From Desulfuromonas thiophila (GTDB taxonomy: Bacteria; Desulfobacterota; Desulfuromonadia; Desulfuromonadales; Desulfuromonadaceae): a stretch of 64,000 bases of DNA. The stretch's first letter is position 1. Each line of letters starts with the position of its first letter. The DNA lies in assembly GCF_900101955.1 (NCBI RefSeq), contig NZ_FNAQ01000005.1, forward strand, positions 1 through 64,000, written 5' to 3'. Shown here piece after piece: positions 49,741 through 57,731 of the stretch. The notes below the pieces were generated by a model that saw only the letters and a list, made by a program, of their open reading frames with translations, had not been told where the DNA came from and did no database searches. A program made the position numbers and the translations under genes.

Positions 49741-50805
49741 TCACTCGGCCGCGGCCTGCTGCAGCTTGAAGCGGTTTTTATCCTGTGCCTTGAGATAGGC
49801 CTCCTCCGGACTGATCAATTCACGCTTGAGGTAGTTGGCCAGAACGTCGTCCATCATCTGCATGCCCAAATTCTTGCCACCCTGGATGATATTACGAATA
49901 TTACTGATGTTGTTTTCCCGGATGCTGGCGGCCAACCCCGGGGTCGCCACCAGAATCTCGTTGGCAGCGATGCGGCCACCACCCTGTTTCTTCAGCAGTA
50001 ACTGGGCACAGATGCCGCGCAGGGATTCGGCCAACAGGGTGCGGGCCATGCCTTGCTGATCCGCAGGAAAGACATCGATGATCCGGTCGATGGTTTTCAC
50101 CGCCGAGTTGGTATGCAGCGTGCCGAACACCAGGGTTCCCATGGCGGCGGCCGACAAGGCCAGCGAGATGGTTTCGTAATCGCGCATCTCCCCCACCAGA
50201 ATCACGTCGCAATCCTGGCGTGTGGCGGTACGCAGGCCATCACTGAAGCTGCGGACGTCGCTGCCCACCTCACGCTGACAGAAAACGCTGCGCTTATTGG
50301 GATGAACGAATTCGATGGGCTCCTCGATCGTGAGGATGTAGCGGGCCGAGGTTTCGTTGATGTAATCGATGATGGCTGCCAGGGTGGTCGACTTGCCACT
50401 GCCGGTCGGACCAGTAACCAGCACCAGCCCCGCACGCAATGCGGCGAAGGATTTGAGTACCTCCGGCAGGTGCAGATCCTGCAGGGTCAGGATACGAGTC
50501 GGAATGACCCGGAAAACGGCGCCCAGGCCATGCAACTGGCCATAGTAGTTGGCGCGAAAACGGGCCTGCTCGTCTTTTTCGTAGGCAAAATCGAGATCAT
50601 TGCTGGCCTGAAACTCGGTCCATTTCTCCGGCGGACAGATTTCCTTAAGATAGGCCAGCATACGTGCCTCATCAATGGGGTCTTCACCGGCCAGTGCCAC
50701 CAGCCGGCCATGTTCGCGGATTTTCGGCGGCTGGCCCTGCAGCAGGTGCAGGTCGGAAGCACCCCGCGCCAGCAGCTGGTCAAACAGGCGATCGATCTGA
50801 GCCAT
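49741..50805 (-). CDS. PilT-like type IV pilus retraction ATPase
   Basis: The 354-residue ATPase has the PilT plan: a PAS-like N-domain (ASDLHLLQGQPPKIREHGRLVAL), Walker A VTGPTGSGKSTT near 130, the Asp box ILTIEEPIEFVHPNKRS, Walker B DCDVILVGEMRDYETIS near 205, the His box GTLHTNSAVKTIDRIIDVFP, and a C-terminal LAASIRENNISNIRNII in place of the canonical AIRNLIRE. PilT depolymerises pilin for retraction and twitching. It follows a second PilT-like gene by 41 bases. Confidence 0.9.
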   Translation of the reverse strand: MAQIDRLFDQLLARGASDLHLLQGQPPKIREHGRLVALAGEDPIDEARMLAYLKEICPPEKWTEFQASNDLDFAYEKDEQARFRANYYGQLHGLGAVFRVIPTRILTLQDLHLPEVLKSFAALRAGLVLVTGPTGSGKSTTLAAIIDYINETSARYILTIEEPIEFVHPNKRSVFCQREVGSDVRSFSDGLRTATRQDCDVILVGEMRDYETISLALSAAAMGTLVFGTLHTNSAVKTIDRIIDVFPADQQGMARTLLAESLRGICAQLLLKKQGGGRIAANEILVATPGLAASIRENNISNIRNIIQGGKNLGMQMMDDVLANYLKRELISPEEAYLKAQDKNRFKLQQAAAE

Positions 50806-50846
50806 GGGAACCCTCCCGGGAAAAGAAAATCGTTTTTCAGTGCTGT

Positions 50847-52235
50847 TCAGGCCGTCTCCCGCTTTGGCTCAAAGGCGGTAAACAGCGACTTGTTGGTGGC
50901 GGCGAACCAGGCCTCGCTGCCGTCAATCTGACCGCTTTCCACCAGTTGCTGCAATGAATCTTCCAACTGACACATGCCCTTGTCGCGGTTGATCTGCATC
51001 AGGGTGGGCAGCTGGAACATGCGATTTTCGCGGATGAGATTGCCGATGGCCGCCGTGTTGTAGAGGATTTCCAGGGCCAGCGCCCTGCCCTCGCCGTTTT
51101 TGTGCGGAATCAGTCGCTGGCAGACGATGCCGCGGATGGATTCACTGATCATTGAGCGGACCTGCCCTTGCTGGTCGGGCGGGAAAAAATCGAGCAGCCG
51201 GCTAATGGTCGGACCGGCGCCGGTGGTGTGCAGCGAGGCGAACACCAGATGGCCGGTTTCGGCAGCGGAGATGGCCAGGCTGGCGGTTTCCCGGTCACGC
51301 AGCTCACCGATCAGGATCACGTCCGGATCTTCGCGCAGGGCAGCTCGCAAGGCAGCGGAAAAACTCAGGGTATGAACGCCAACCTGTCGCTGGCTGATGT
51401 GAGCGCGCTCTGGCTGGTGCACATATTCGATGGGGTCTTCCAGGGTGATGATGTGATCGTCGCGGCTTTGGTTGATGCATTGCAGCATGGCTGCCAGCGT
51501 GGTGGTCTTGCCGCAGCCGGCCGGGCCAACCACCAGCACCAGCCCCTGATGGTATTCCGTCAGTCTTTTAAGGTGGTCGGGCAGCTGCAGGGCCTCGAAG
51601 GTGGGAATCTGCTGACTGATGACGCGAAAGGCACCATCCCAGCCACGGTTCTGGCGGGCAAAGCAGCTGCGAAAGCGTCCCAGGGTGGCAAACTGGCAAC
51701 AGGTATCGAGGGACAGCTGCTGACGCAATACGGCGGTCTGACTGCCATCAAGAGCACTGAACAACAGCGTTTCGGTCTCCTGCGCGGTAAAAGGCTCCCG
51801 CTCCAGCGCCACCAGCTGACCCTTCTTGCGCAACAGCGGCTGACAGCCGGCGTTGATGTGCAGGTCAGATGCGCCTTCAGCTCGCGCCAGAGCCAGATAA
51901 TCCTCCAGCGACTGCAGGGCGGTAACCGGGGTGGCAGATGGCGCCGTGATCTGGGAGTCGGTGCCCGTTTCGCTGGCAGCCTGCCCTTCGGCTTGCACCT
52001 CGGCCGGCAACGGCGAAGGGGCCTCCATGGTATCGGCCGCAGTCTGACTAGCCGCGAAACGCGCCCGAATCTGGCTGACCTGTGGTGGTTTGAGTACATT
52101 GGCCCGCACCAGCAGATCCGCCAGTTCCAATTCAGGGTGACTGGCCAGATAGGCCTTGGCCTTGTGCAGCAGTTCCGTGGTCGTCAGCCGGTTGTGCAGC
52201 ACCACCTTTTCGACAAAAATATCAAAGGCCGTCAT
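50847..52235 (-). CDS. PilT-like ATPase with N-terminal extension
   Basis: The 462-residue protein starts MTAFDIFVEKVVLHNRLTTTELLH after GGAGG. The first 130 residues are an added region: a helical piece resembling the MshEN/GspE N-terminal fold (LHKAKAYLASHPELELADLLVRANVLKPPQV), then an Ala/Pro/Glu-rich linker. The rest is PilT-like: ASDLHINAGCQPLLRK, Walker A VVGPAGCGKTTT, ILIGELRDRETAS, FASLHTTGAGPTISRLLDFFP and the canonical AIGNLIRENRM. A PilU-like accessory retraction role is probable. Confidence 0.85.
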   Translation of the reverse strand: MTAFDIFVEKVVLHNRLTTTELLHKAKAYLASHPELELADLLVRANVLKPPQVSQIRARFAASQTAADTMEAPSPLPAEVQAEGQAASETGTDSQITAPSATPVTALQSLEDYLALARAEGASDLHINAGCQPLLRKKGQLVALEREPFTAQETETLLFSALDGSQTAVLRQQLSLDTCCQFATLGRFRSCFARQNRGWDGAFRVISQQIPTFEALQLPDHLKRLTEYHQGLVLVVGPAGCGKTTTLAAMLQCINQSRDDHIITLEDPIEYVHQPERAHISQRQVGVHTLSFSAALRAALREDPDVILIGELRDRETASLAISAAETGHLVFASLHTTGAGPTISRLLDFFPPDQQGQVRSMISESIRGIVCQRLIPHKNGEGRALALEILYNTAAIGNLIRENRMFQLPTLMQINRDKGMCQLEDSLQQLVESGQIDGSEAWFAATNKSLFTAFEPKRETA

Positions 52236-52614
52236 GGCCATCCTCCGCCAGCGGCACGTCGAGATCCAGCGCGTCCTGTTCCTGTTGCGCCTCAAGAGCC
52301 TTGCGGCGTTGCTCCAGCAGCCAGGTGCCGAGGCTGCCCATCTCCTCAGAATCGCACACCACCTCTTCCGCTGGCAGAATCACCTCGATCTTGTCGCGAC
52401 TGACATTGATGAATCCCGCCTGCAGCAGATGAATGCCACTCTGTCGTTCCCATACCTGGGCCGCTGCCACGGCGATAAAGGGTCGCGCCTCACAGACCGC
52501 ATCGGTCAGCCGGGCTCCCTTTTTAACGTAAACCCAGCCCACCACGCGGTAGTTATGCGTCAGGATAACGACGTTCATCATGTTCTTCGGTTCCTGGCCA
52601 AGATTCAGCACCAT
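52222..52614 (-). CDS. Conserved hypothetical protein of pilT operon (130 aa)
   Basis: MVLNLGQEPKNMMNVVILTHNYRVVGWVYVKKGARLTDAVCEARPFIAVAAAQV resembles small strand-rich proteins found before PilT-like genes in Deltaproteobacteria, with a helical acidic C-terminus. An internal Met (MMNVVIL) is a possible start. The stop overlaps the PilT-like start by 14 bases, so the three genes form an operon. Function is unknown. Confidence 0.65.
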   Translation of the reverse strand: MVLNLGQEPKNMMNVVILTHNYRVVGWVYVKKGARLTDAVCEARPFIAVAAAQVWERQSGIHLLQAGFINVSRDKIEVILPAEEVVCDSEEMGSLGTWLLEQRRKALEAQQEQDALDLDVPLAEDGHDGL

Positions 52615-52780
52615 CGCATTTTCCCTTCAGCTAGCGGCAAGTCAGGATCAAGACTTTTGGCCGGAGTCGGCGCAACAATCTTCGCCCAAGACCGAACAGG
52701 ATGCCAACAAGAATTTAAGGTAATGGCACCGCTCTTTTGGCGGGAGGGCACGGAAGTCCCCTGCTGTTTTCTGTCAGAAC

Positions 52781-52819
52781 AAAAACAGGCACCTGAGATT
52801 GCCTCAAGTGCCTGTTTTT
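52781..52819. terminator. Bidirectional terminator next to the tRNA-Gly remnant
   Basis: Arms AAAAACAGGCACCTGAG and CTCAAGTGCCTGTTTTT (one mismatch, 5-base loop) form a strong A/T-flanked hairpin, a terminator on both strands. Read on the minus strand it follows the tRNA-Gly 3' remnant. It resembles the terminator behind the intact tRNA (CACTTRAGG...AGGTGC), so it is probably the original downstream terminator of that tRNA. Confidence 0.75.
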
Positions 52820-52820
52820 A

Positions 52821-52852
52821 TTTATGGAGCGGGAAACGGGATTCAAACCCGC
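52821..52852 (-). other. Partial copy of tRNA-Gly 3' end, island attachment-site remnant
   Basis: These 32 bases match 59521-59552 with one change (A for G at 52845) and cover the T-arm, acceptor 3' strand and CCA of the tRNA-Gly(CCC). The remaining tRNA part is absent, so it is not functional. Direct repeats of a tRNA 3' end flank the 6.7-kb island, as expected for integration into the tRNA gene. Confidence 0.75.
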
Positions 52853-53194
52853 TCCGTGAAGCATAACTTATCGAATTTACTATTATTTTTTTGGCCCTGA
52901 CCAACGCCTGACCGACAGCGGCAAATAAGCGAACAGTTTATGGGAGATCAGAATCGGCATGGTGGCAGTCTTTTTAGGCTGCGGACCTGCCGTACCGCGT
53001 GGGTAGCGGATCCGCATGCCGGATGGTTGTGGGACCAGCTACCCGTGTTGGGCCTGTTTTGGGCAGCCGAAGATTCATCATCCATGTCGTGATCATGGTC
53101 GAGTCGTCTGGTGGCGGATTGTTTCGAAGGTAGTCCCTGGGAAGCGTCTCATTCAAACATTTGTTTTTTCGTTCCAGCAAGGGAGATCCCCTCA

Positions 53195-53317
53195 AATGGA
53201 GCAAAAAATGGACAGTTACGAGACGATCAGTGGGAATTTATTGCCCCATTACTCCCCGGAAAAAACAGTGATTGCGGTGTTACTGCCAAGGAAACCAGTG
53301 AGATGGTTAAACTATAA
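53195..53317 (+). pseudogene. IS5-family transposase N-terminal remnant
   Basis: The frame through 53213-53300 reads QLRDDQWEFIAPLLPGKNSDCGVTAKE, the DUF4096-type start of IS5-group transposases (usually LTDEQWxxIxPLLPGK). It stops at 53317 after about 35 relevant codons, and no DDE domain follows. This is a decayed insertion sequence. Its left end is not defined. The region 52853-53194 upstream holds nothing else recognisable. Confidence 0.65.
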
Positions 53318-53350
53318 AGCCTTGAGAAATCAAGGCATTATAGTTTAACC
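53305..53350. repeat. Large inverted repeat, 21-base arms
   Basis: Arms 53305-53325 and 53330-53350 are complementary except one A-A pair, with a GAAA loop. It overlaps the end of the IS5 remnant and lies 22 bases past the reductase stop. It may serve as its terminator, although no T run of note follows. It could also be a small inserted palindromic element. Confidence 0.7.
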
Positions 53351-53371
53351 AGGGCCAATCTTGATAAGTTG

Positions 53372-54364
53372 CTAGAGCCTGACCACCACGCGCCGTTTGA
53401 CCTGTCCTTTGAGCATGGCTTGAATTTTTTCCTCCAGTCCTTCGAGGGAAATTTCCTCACTCAGTTGTTCCAGCAGCTTGGCATCCTTGTTTTCGGCCAG
53501 ATACTGCCAGGCGTGCAGGCGGCGCGGCATGGGGCATTCGGCCGAGTCGATGCCGATCAGGCGTACGCCGCGCAGGATAAAGGGAAACACATTCAGATTC
53601 AGATCGGCCGATCCCACCAGCCCGCAGCAGGTGACTACGCCGTCGTAGCGGCAGGCTTTGATGGCCGCTTCGAGCATGGTGCCGCCGACGCAGTCCACCA
53701 CGCCGCTCCAAAGCGGTTTCAGCATCGGTCGCTCGCTGTTGGCAGTTACTTCCTCGCGGCTGATCACATTGGTTGCACCGAGGCGCTTCAGGTAGTCTGT
53801 TTCGCTGTTCTTGCCTGTTGCCGCTGTTACCTGGAACCCGGCCCTGGTCAGCACTGTCACGGCCAAGCTGCCGACGCCACCGGTAGCCCCCGTCACCAGG
53901 ACAGGTCCCTGATCGGGGGTAAGACCGCTGTCGACCAGAGCGGTTACGGACAGAGCTGCCGTCAGGCCGGCGGTGCCGAAGATCATGCTCTGCTTGAGGC
54001 TCAGTCCGTCAGGCAGGGCGACTGCCCAGGCGCTGGGGACCCGGATCAGCTGGCCGAAGCCGCCGTCGGTTTCCATGCCCAGATCGTAGCTGGTGACAAT
54101 GACCTTATCGCCGGGCTGGAAGCGGCCGTCACTGCAGGAGACGACCTGGCCGGCTGCGTCGATGCCGGGCGTGTGGGGAAAGTTGCGCGTGACGCCGGGA
54201 TGACCGCTGGCCGACAGGGCGTCTTTGTAGTTGAGAGAGGAGTACTGAACCCGGACCAGCAGTTCGCCCGCGGGCAGATCATCGCTATTGCGTTGCACGA
54301 TCCGGCGCGTAAAGGTTTTATCTTCGTTTCGATTGACCTGCAGGGCGGTGAAATTTTCTGACAT
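53372..54364 (-). CDS. AcuI/YhdH-type zinc-free alcohol dehydrogenase family reductase
   Basis: The 330-residue MDR-superfamily protein fits the YhdH/AcuI quinone-oxidoreductase-like branch: LVRVQYSSLNYKDALSASGHPGVTRNFPHTPGIDAAGQVV, SYDLGMETDGGFGQLIRVP, the NADP loop VLVTGATGGVGSLAV and RRLHAWQYLAENKD. AcuI reduces acryloyl-CoA with NADPH; related members reduce quinones or enones. A HxlR regulator is divergently encoded 122 bases away, so electrophile- or aldehyde-responsive control is likely. Confidence 0.88.
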   Translation of the reverse strand: MSENFTALQVNRNEDKTFTRRIVQRNSDDLPAGELLVRVQYSSLNYKDALSASGHPGVTRNFPHTPGIDAAGQVVSCSDGRFQPGDKVIVTSYDLGMETDGGFGQLIRVPSAWAVALPDGLSLKQSMIFGTAGLTAALSVTALVDSGLTPDQGPVLVTGATGGVGSLAVTVLTRAGFQVTAATGKNSETDYLKRLGATNVISREEVTANSERPMLKPLWSGVVDCVGGTMLEAAIKACRYDGVVTCCGLVGSADLNLNVFPFILRGVRLIGIDSAECPMPRRLHAWQYLAENKDAKLLEQLSEEISLEGLEEKIQAMLKGQVKRRVVVRL

Positions 54365-54424
54365 GGCGTTTCTCCTGTTACTGAAGTTGAAAAGGAAGGT
54401 TGTTGGAAGGCTAAAACCATTCTA

Positions 54425-54439
54425 TACTTTTGATAAGTA
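54425..54439. promoter_or_regulatory. Candidate HxlR operator
   Basis: The inverted repeat TACTT-TTGAT-AAGTA lies midway between the divergent reductase and HxlR genes. MarR/HxlR-type dimers bind such repeats. It is short, and no promoter boxes were placed firmly. Confidence 0.4.
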
Positions 54440-54486
54440 CCAACAATAAAGTCAGCAGGTATACAAAAAGTAACCATGGAGAATGC

Positions 54487-54831
54487 ATGAGTGAGACGGC
54501 GTCAGAATTTGAAATGGTCTATCGCTGTGGCGTGACCGTGACCTTGGAGGTTATCGGTGGGAAGTGGAAAGGGCTGATCCTGTGGCACCTGCGGTTGAAG
54601 ACGCTGCGCTTCAGTCAGCTGCAGCGACGTCTGGCCGGGGTGACTCAGAAGATGCTGACCCAGCAACTGCGCGAGCTGGAAGCTCAGGGGCTGATTCATC
54701 GCCAGGTCTACGCCGAAGTGCCACCACGGGTGGAATACTCGCTGACGGAACTGGGCCGCAGTATTATTCCCATTCTGGAGCAGATGTGTCACTGGGGGCA
54801 GGCATATGATCACGCACAGACAGGTCACTGA
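54487..54831 (+). CDS. HxlR-family transcriptional regulator
   Basis: The 114-residue winged-helix protein starts MSETASEFEMVYRCGVTVTLEVIGGKWKGLILWHL, the family hallmark with Cys14 as a possible redox sensor. Next come RFSQLQRRLAGVTQKMLTQQLRELEAQGLIHRQVYAEVPPRVEYSLTELGRSIIPIL. It probably controls the divergent reductase gene. GGAGAATGC gives the ribosome-binding site. The 150 bases after its stop hold only a short open stretch without a start (RLPELVHWQARLWQE...), perhaps a gene fragment. Confidence 0.9.
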   Translation: MSETASEFEMVYRCGVTVTLEVIGGKWKGLILWHLRLKTLRFSQLQRRLAGVTQKMLTQQLRELEAQGLIHRQVYAEVPPRVEYSLTELGRSIIPILEQMCHWGQAYDHAQTGH

Positions 54832-54987
54832 TTGCGGTTGCCGGAACTGGTGCACTGGCAGGCGCGGCTCTGGCAGGAGCGACAGCCACAAGTTTATGCA
54901 ACCATCGGCGATATTGATATTAATCTGATTTTAGCATCCTGGCCAACCGGCAATCTTGCTGACGGTGCCAGAAACAACCGTGCATGA

Positions 54988-55051
54988 AAATAACGGCCTT
55001 CCTGTTCACGTGCACCGCAATCTTCCCCGTCCAGCTGATCAAGTGTTAGCG
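54988..55051 (-). other. Degenerate attC-like end of cassette array
   Basis: The stop codon of the lipoprotein gene lies in CGCTAAC, the usual R'' core position in gene cassettes. A TAAC at 54991-54994 could be the other end, but the arms between them do not pair well. It may be a decayed attC. Confidence 0.3.
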
Positions 55052-55621
55052 GTTTTTGCAGTTTCCAAACCCTGTAGGCTTGTCGCTCACTCTTTCGTAT
55101 TCAGTTTCCTTGGTATCAGAAACTGCAACTGGTAGCAAAAATAGAACTAAACCCGCGGCATACTCTGACCTTGTGGATTTGCCATGTCTGTTTGTGTCTA
55201 AACCTAAAGTTACTTGTTCATAACTTGGGCCGACAAGAACATCACCGCTGCCTCGCGATAGCAGGTAAGCGTCCCTGTTGATTATGATTTTACCATCGTT
55301 AACTTTAAAGTCGTGTCCCTCTGTGTAGGTTCGCTCATAAACTGCACAGCCATTTTCTATTGCCTTTACAGTGATTGAATTATTATTTGCAATGACTTCT
55401 ATGAATTCTATTGTTTCATGGTTAATTTTTCCGGCGATGACAAGCTGGGAATCGCTCCAAATCTCTCGTGAAAGGTAGCCTGACGGATTGCCTTTGTTTT
55501 TGTAGACCCCTTCGAGTTCAGAAAGTTGGGATACTTTGTGGAACTCTTTATTGTTCTCAGGCTCCGAATGATAAGCACAGGAGCATAGAAGTAGAAAAAA
55601 TATAAAAAAAGCAGTTTTCAT
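55046..55621 (-). CDS. Cassette-encoded putative lipoprotein (191 aa)
   Basis: MKTAFFIFFLLLCSCAYHSEPENNKEFH has a short signal with a Cys at position 15 suited to lipidation. The mature part is beta-rich (GYLSREIWSDSQLVIAGKINHETIEFIEVIANNNSITVKAIENG). A hydrophobic stretch AAGLVLFLLPVAVSDT lies near the C-terminus. AT-rich coding unlike the host. A GTG four codons upstream lies within the attC and is not needed. No family is recognised. Confidence 0.65.
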   Translation of the reverse strand: MKTAFFIFFLLLCSCAYHSEPENNKEFHKVSQLSELEGVYKNKGNPSGYLSREIWSDSQLVIAGKINHETIEFIEVIANNNSITVKAIENGCAVYERTYTEGHDFKVNDGKIIINRDAYLLSRGSGDVLVGPSYEQVTLGLDTNRHGKSTRSEYAAGLVLFLLPVAVSDTKETEYERVSDKPTGFGNCKNR

Positions 55622-55630
55622 AATTTTTAC

Positions 55631-55705
55631 CACTAACGCCGCAAATAACCAGACGTAAAAAGCGCGTAGCGGTTTTTACGGTCTGAGTTAATTTGATTGT
55701 TAGAT
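55631..55705 (-). other. Integron attC site
   Basis: Seventy-five bases are bounded by ATCTAAC (minus, 55705-55699) and GTTAGTG (55637-55631). The inner arms AAATAAC/GTTAATTT pair with one extrahelical base, then AGACGTAAAAA pairs with TTTTTACGGTCT around a GC loop. Core boxes, imperfect palindrome and bulged base are the attC pattern. It belongs to the cassette of the two genes to its right. Confidence 0.85.
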
Positions 55706-55709
55706 TTAA

Positions 55710-56093
55710 TCATAGATGTATACCGAAATACTGATAAATAAGATACGCAATCATGAGAGCAAGAACCGCAGCTAGAGCAGAGAGAAAAACATAGCCAACT
55801 GGACTATCAAGGAGATTAGATTTGCTATTATCTTTAACTCCGTTATGTGGTTTTTCTCTGGATGGACTTGTTGCGGCATCGCTTATTGTCATTATTTCTG
55901 ATTTCACATCTAATTTTCCAGACTTTGCTCCCTTATCTATTACACGCTCGTTTTCAATGGCGTGAATAACTCTCATTGTTTCTTGTATCTCTTTTTCCTT
56001 GGCTAGCCTCGTAAGTGGGTTTCCACCGAAAATAATCTGTTCAGCTTTTAGACGAGAGACTTCATTTTTTAGAAATTCGAGATCATCAGACAT
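55710..56093 (-). CDS. Cassette-encoded tail-anchored protein (127 aa)
   Basis: MSDDLEFLKNEVSRLKAEQIIFGGNPL begins a coiled coil. A charged linker follows, and then a C-terminal membrane helix (SPVGYVFLSALAAVLALMIAYLIYQYFGIHL). The stop lies 5 bases from the attC. Only 32 bases, without an attC, separate it from the next gene upstream, so both share one cassette. Function unknown. Confidence 0.6.
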   Translation of the reverse strand: MSDDLEFLKNEVSRLKAEQIIFGGNPLTRLAKEKEIQETMRVIHAIENERVIDKGAKSGKLDVKSEIMTISDAATSPSREKPHNGVKDNSKSNLLDSPVGYVFLSALAAVLALMIAYLIYQYFGIHL

Positions 56094-56125
56094 GGTACAA
56101 CTTAACTATGATTTAAAGCCATTTC

Positions 56126-56641
56126 TCAATTCGTCTTGATAGATAAAACAATATTACTAAACCCGCCATTATTTTCATAAACAAATTCATCAATTGATTC
56201 AGCTGTCAAATTGCTAATATATGGGCCATTCCAATGACTATAACCATATGGTTTAGTTACCAGGGCTTCTAAACCTTCTTCAGTGGAAGGATAACGTCCA
56301 TTGTCTAACTTGAACAAATCTAAAGCGGCTCGTAAATCTTCTTTTTGAACCTGTTTTGCTTTTAATTCAGTTTCATTAATTTTTGTCTGTATGTTTTTAT
56401 TGATATCCCCTAATGCTTTGAGAGACATTAGAATTTTATTTACTTCAACTGCTGTTTCTGTTTCTGGGTATGAGGAGACGATTTCTTTATAAACTTCAAT
56501 TGCTTTATCATTCTCGCCTTGTTGCTGAAAAGTCATGCCTTCATTATAAAGCTTTCTAGCTGCTGATTCTGAGTCTGTGCAACCTTGAGTAACAAGTAAG
56601 GAGAGAATAAAGAACAGTTGTAATATTTGATGTTTTGACAT
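56126..56641 (-). CDS. Cassette-encoded lipoprotein with TPR and GspG-like domain
   Basis: MSKHQILQLFFILSLLVTQGCTDSESAARKLYNEG has a lipobox (VTQGC, Cys21) followed by TPR-like helices (GMTFQQQGENDKAIEVYKEIVSSYPETETAVEV). The C-terminal 65 residues match the type II secretion pseudopilin G domain: DLRAALDLFKLDNGRYPSTEEGLEALVTKP then WNGPYI. A soluble lipoprotein bearing a GspG-like head without a pilin helix is unusual. Its partner is unknown. Confidence 0.75.
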   Translation of the reverse strand: MSKHQILQLFFILSLLVTQGCTDSESAARKLYNEGMTFQQQGENDKAIEVYKEIVSSYPETETAVEVNKILMSLKALGDINKNIQTKINETELKAKQVQKEDLRAALDLFKLDNGRYPSTEEGLEALVTKPYGYSHWNGPYISNLTAESIDEFVYENNGGFSNIVLSIKTN

Positions 56642-56689
56642 TTAAATTCCTTTCAAAAGTTTAAATCAGATGGCTAGCCAGATAGAGAA

Positions 56690-56770
56690 ATCTAACGTTC
56701 CGCTTGAGCCGCGGCTTGCCCTGGAGCGCAGCGGAAGGGTAAGCCGTCGGACTCAAAGCGGTTGTTAGCC
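56690..56770 (-). other. Integron attC site
   Basis: Eighty-one bases run between GGCTAAC (minus, 56770-56764) and GTTAGAT (56696-56690). Arms CGCTTGAG / CTCAAAGCG pair with one bulged base, and GCGGCTTGCCCT pairs with AGGGTAAGCCGT. The stop codon of the next gene sits in the GGCTAAC box, as in typical cassettes. This is the clearest attC in the window. Confidence 0.92.
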
Positions 56771-57604
56771 ACTTTCGGACTTCTGCTTCTCATGCTCACG
56801 CCGCCTTTCTTCCCAAAGCTGTCTCTCTCTTTCGCGGTCTTCACTCGTATAAACGTCGGCCTTTATCTTCTTAAAGCCGCTTGAGAAGTGCCCAATCTCC
56901 TCTTTGATCTTCTTGAGATGCGATGCGATTTCGTGAAGTGGATCCCCATCCCCGAGACCGCTTACACCTTTGTACTCTGTGAAATTGAAGAATGCGCGTG
57001 AGCGGTACTTCGCGCCTTCAATGTCTTCAAACTCGATATCCACCTCGGTATTCAGCTCAAGGGCCTTCTCGCCGTGCTTCTGATAAAACTCGTGAAAGCT
57101 CAAGACAAAGCTCGACCTGTGCTCCCCGGGGCCGAGGGAAGATATGCCTTTCTCAAGAATCGCCAATTCGTTTAGCTGCTCAAGGAAGTTAGCGAAAACA
57201 GGCTCAAGCCCTGCGCTGGCGTTCCTAAACGTGAACCGAATGTTCTGCGCAGCCCCCGGCCCACTGTTCTTAACATGGATATCTAGGAAGTTCATCCCAA
57301 CCGGATTGGCCTTCAGGTACAGATTGACGCTCGGCTTTATGGAATCCTTCCGGATTTGCTCAATTTGAGCCAACTGGATAAGGCGGAGTGCCCAAGTTTC
57401 TTTGGCGAGCACTATTGTCAGGACAGCAATCGTCACGGTGGCAAAGGCGCTTACCCAAGAGGACAAGTTGTCTTGTGAAAGAGAAACCTCCCTCTCAATG
57501 TTTACGCCTACCACTATCCCAACAATGAAGACGACGGGAACCATGAGGATGACCGTGAGGCTCCCGAGTATCCACCGCCCCCTAGACTCAGACACTTCAC
57601 TCAT
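56765..57604 (-). CDS. Cassette-encoded membrane protein (279 aa)
   Basis: MSEVSESRGRWILGSLTVILMVPVVFIVGIVVGVN is preceded by GAAGGAG; an earlier in-frame start lies in the attC. Two membrane helices (residues 11-32 and 47-65) precede a cytoplasmic domain with WALRLIQLAQIEQIRKDSIKPSVNLYLKANPVGMNFLDIHVKNSGPGAAQNIRF. Similar two-helix proteins occur in many accessory regions; no function is assigned. The C-terminus is charged and helical. Confidence 0.7.
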   Translation of the reverse strand: MSEVSESRGRWILGSLTVILMVPVVFIVGIVVGVNIEREVSLSQDNLSSWVSAFATVTIAVLTIVLAKETWALRLIQLAQIEQIRKDSIKPSVNLYLKANPVGMNFLDIHVKNSGPGAAQNIRFTFRNASAGLEPVFANFLEQLNELAILEKGISSLGPGEHRSSFVLSFHEFYQKHGEKALELNTEVDIEFEDIEGAKYRSRAFFNFTEYKGVSGLGDGDPLHEIASHLKKIKEEIGHFSSGFKKIKADVYTSEDRERERQLWEERRREHEKQKSESG

Positions 57605-57622
57605 CCGTGCTGCTCCTTCTGT

Positions 57623-57727
57623 GGCTAACGTTGTGCTCACCGGCGGCGGCAGGACAGTTCAGCCTTGCAGGATCCTAAACGAAAACCGCCCCAGTCTCAC
57701 CCGTCCGAGTGCAGCTAATGGTTATGT
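57623..57727 (-). other. Integron attC site (105 bp)
   Basis: It runs from ACATAAC (minus, 57727-57721) to GTTAGCC (57629-57623). The arms CTGCACTCGGACGG and TGCTCACCGGCGG agree with one bulged A, with a long GC-rich centre. The boxes are less regular than in the other two sites. It follows the 315-residue gene, whose stop is 5 bases away. Confidence 0.75.
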
Positions 57728-57731
57728 AATT

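Noticed and set aside
52615-52780. A sigma-54 promoter upstream of the pilT operon
   Set aside because: A TGGCA-like box was seen, but the GC element at the right spacing is missing, so it was not listed.
52821-52852. A second tRNA gene
   Set aside because: Only the T-arm and acceptor 3' strand are present; anticodon and D-arms are missing.
54988-55051. A fourth regular attC site
   Set aside because: The boxes are in place, but the arms do not pair, so it was kept only as a low-confidence degenerate site.
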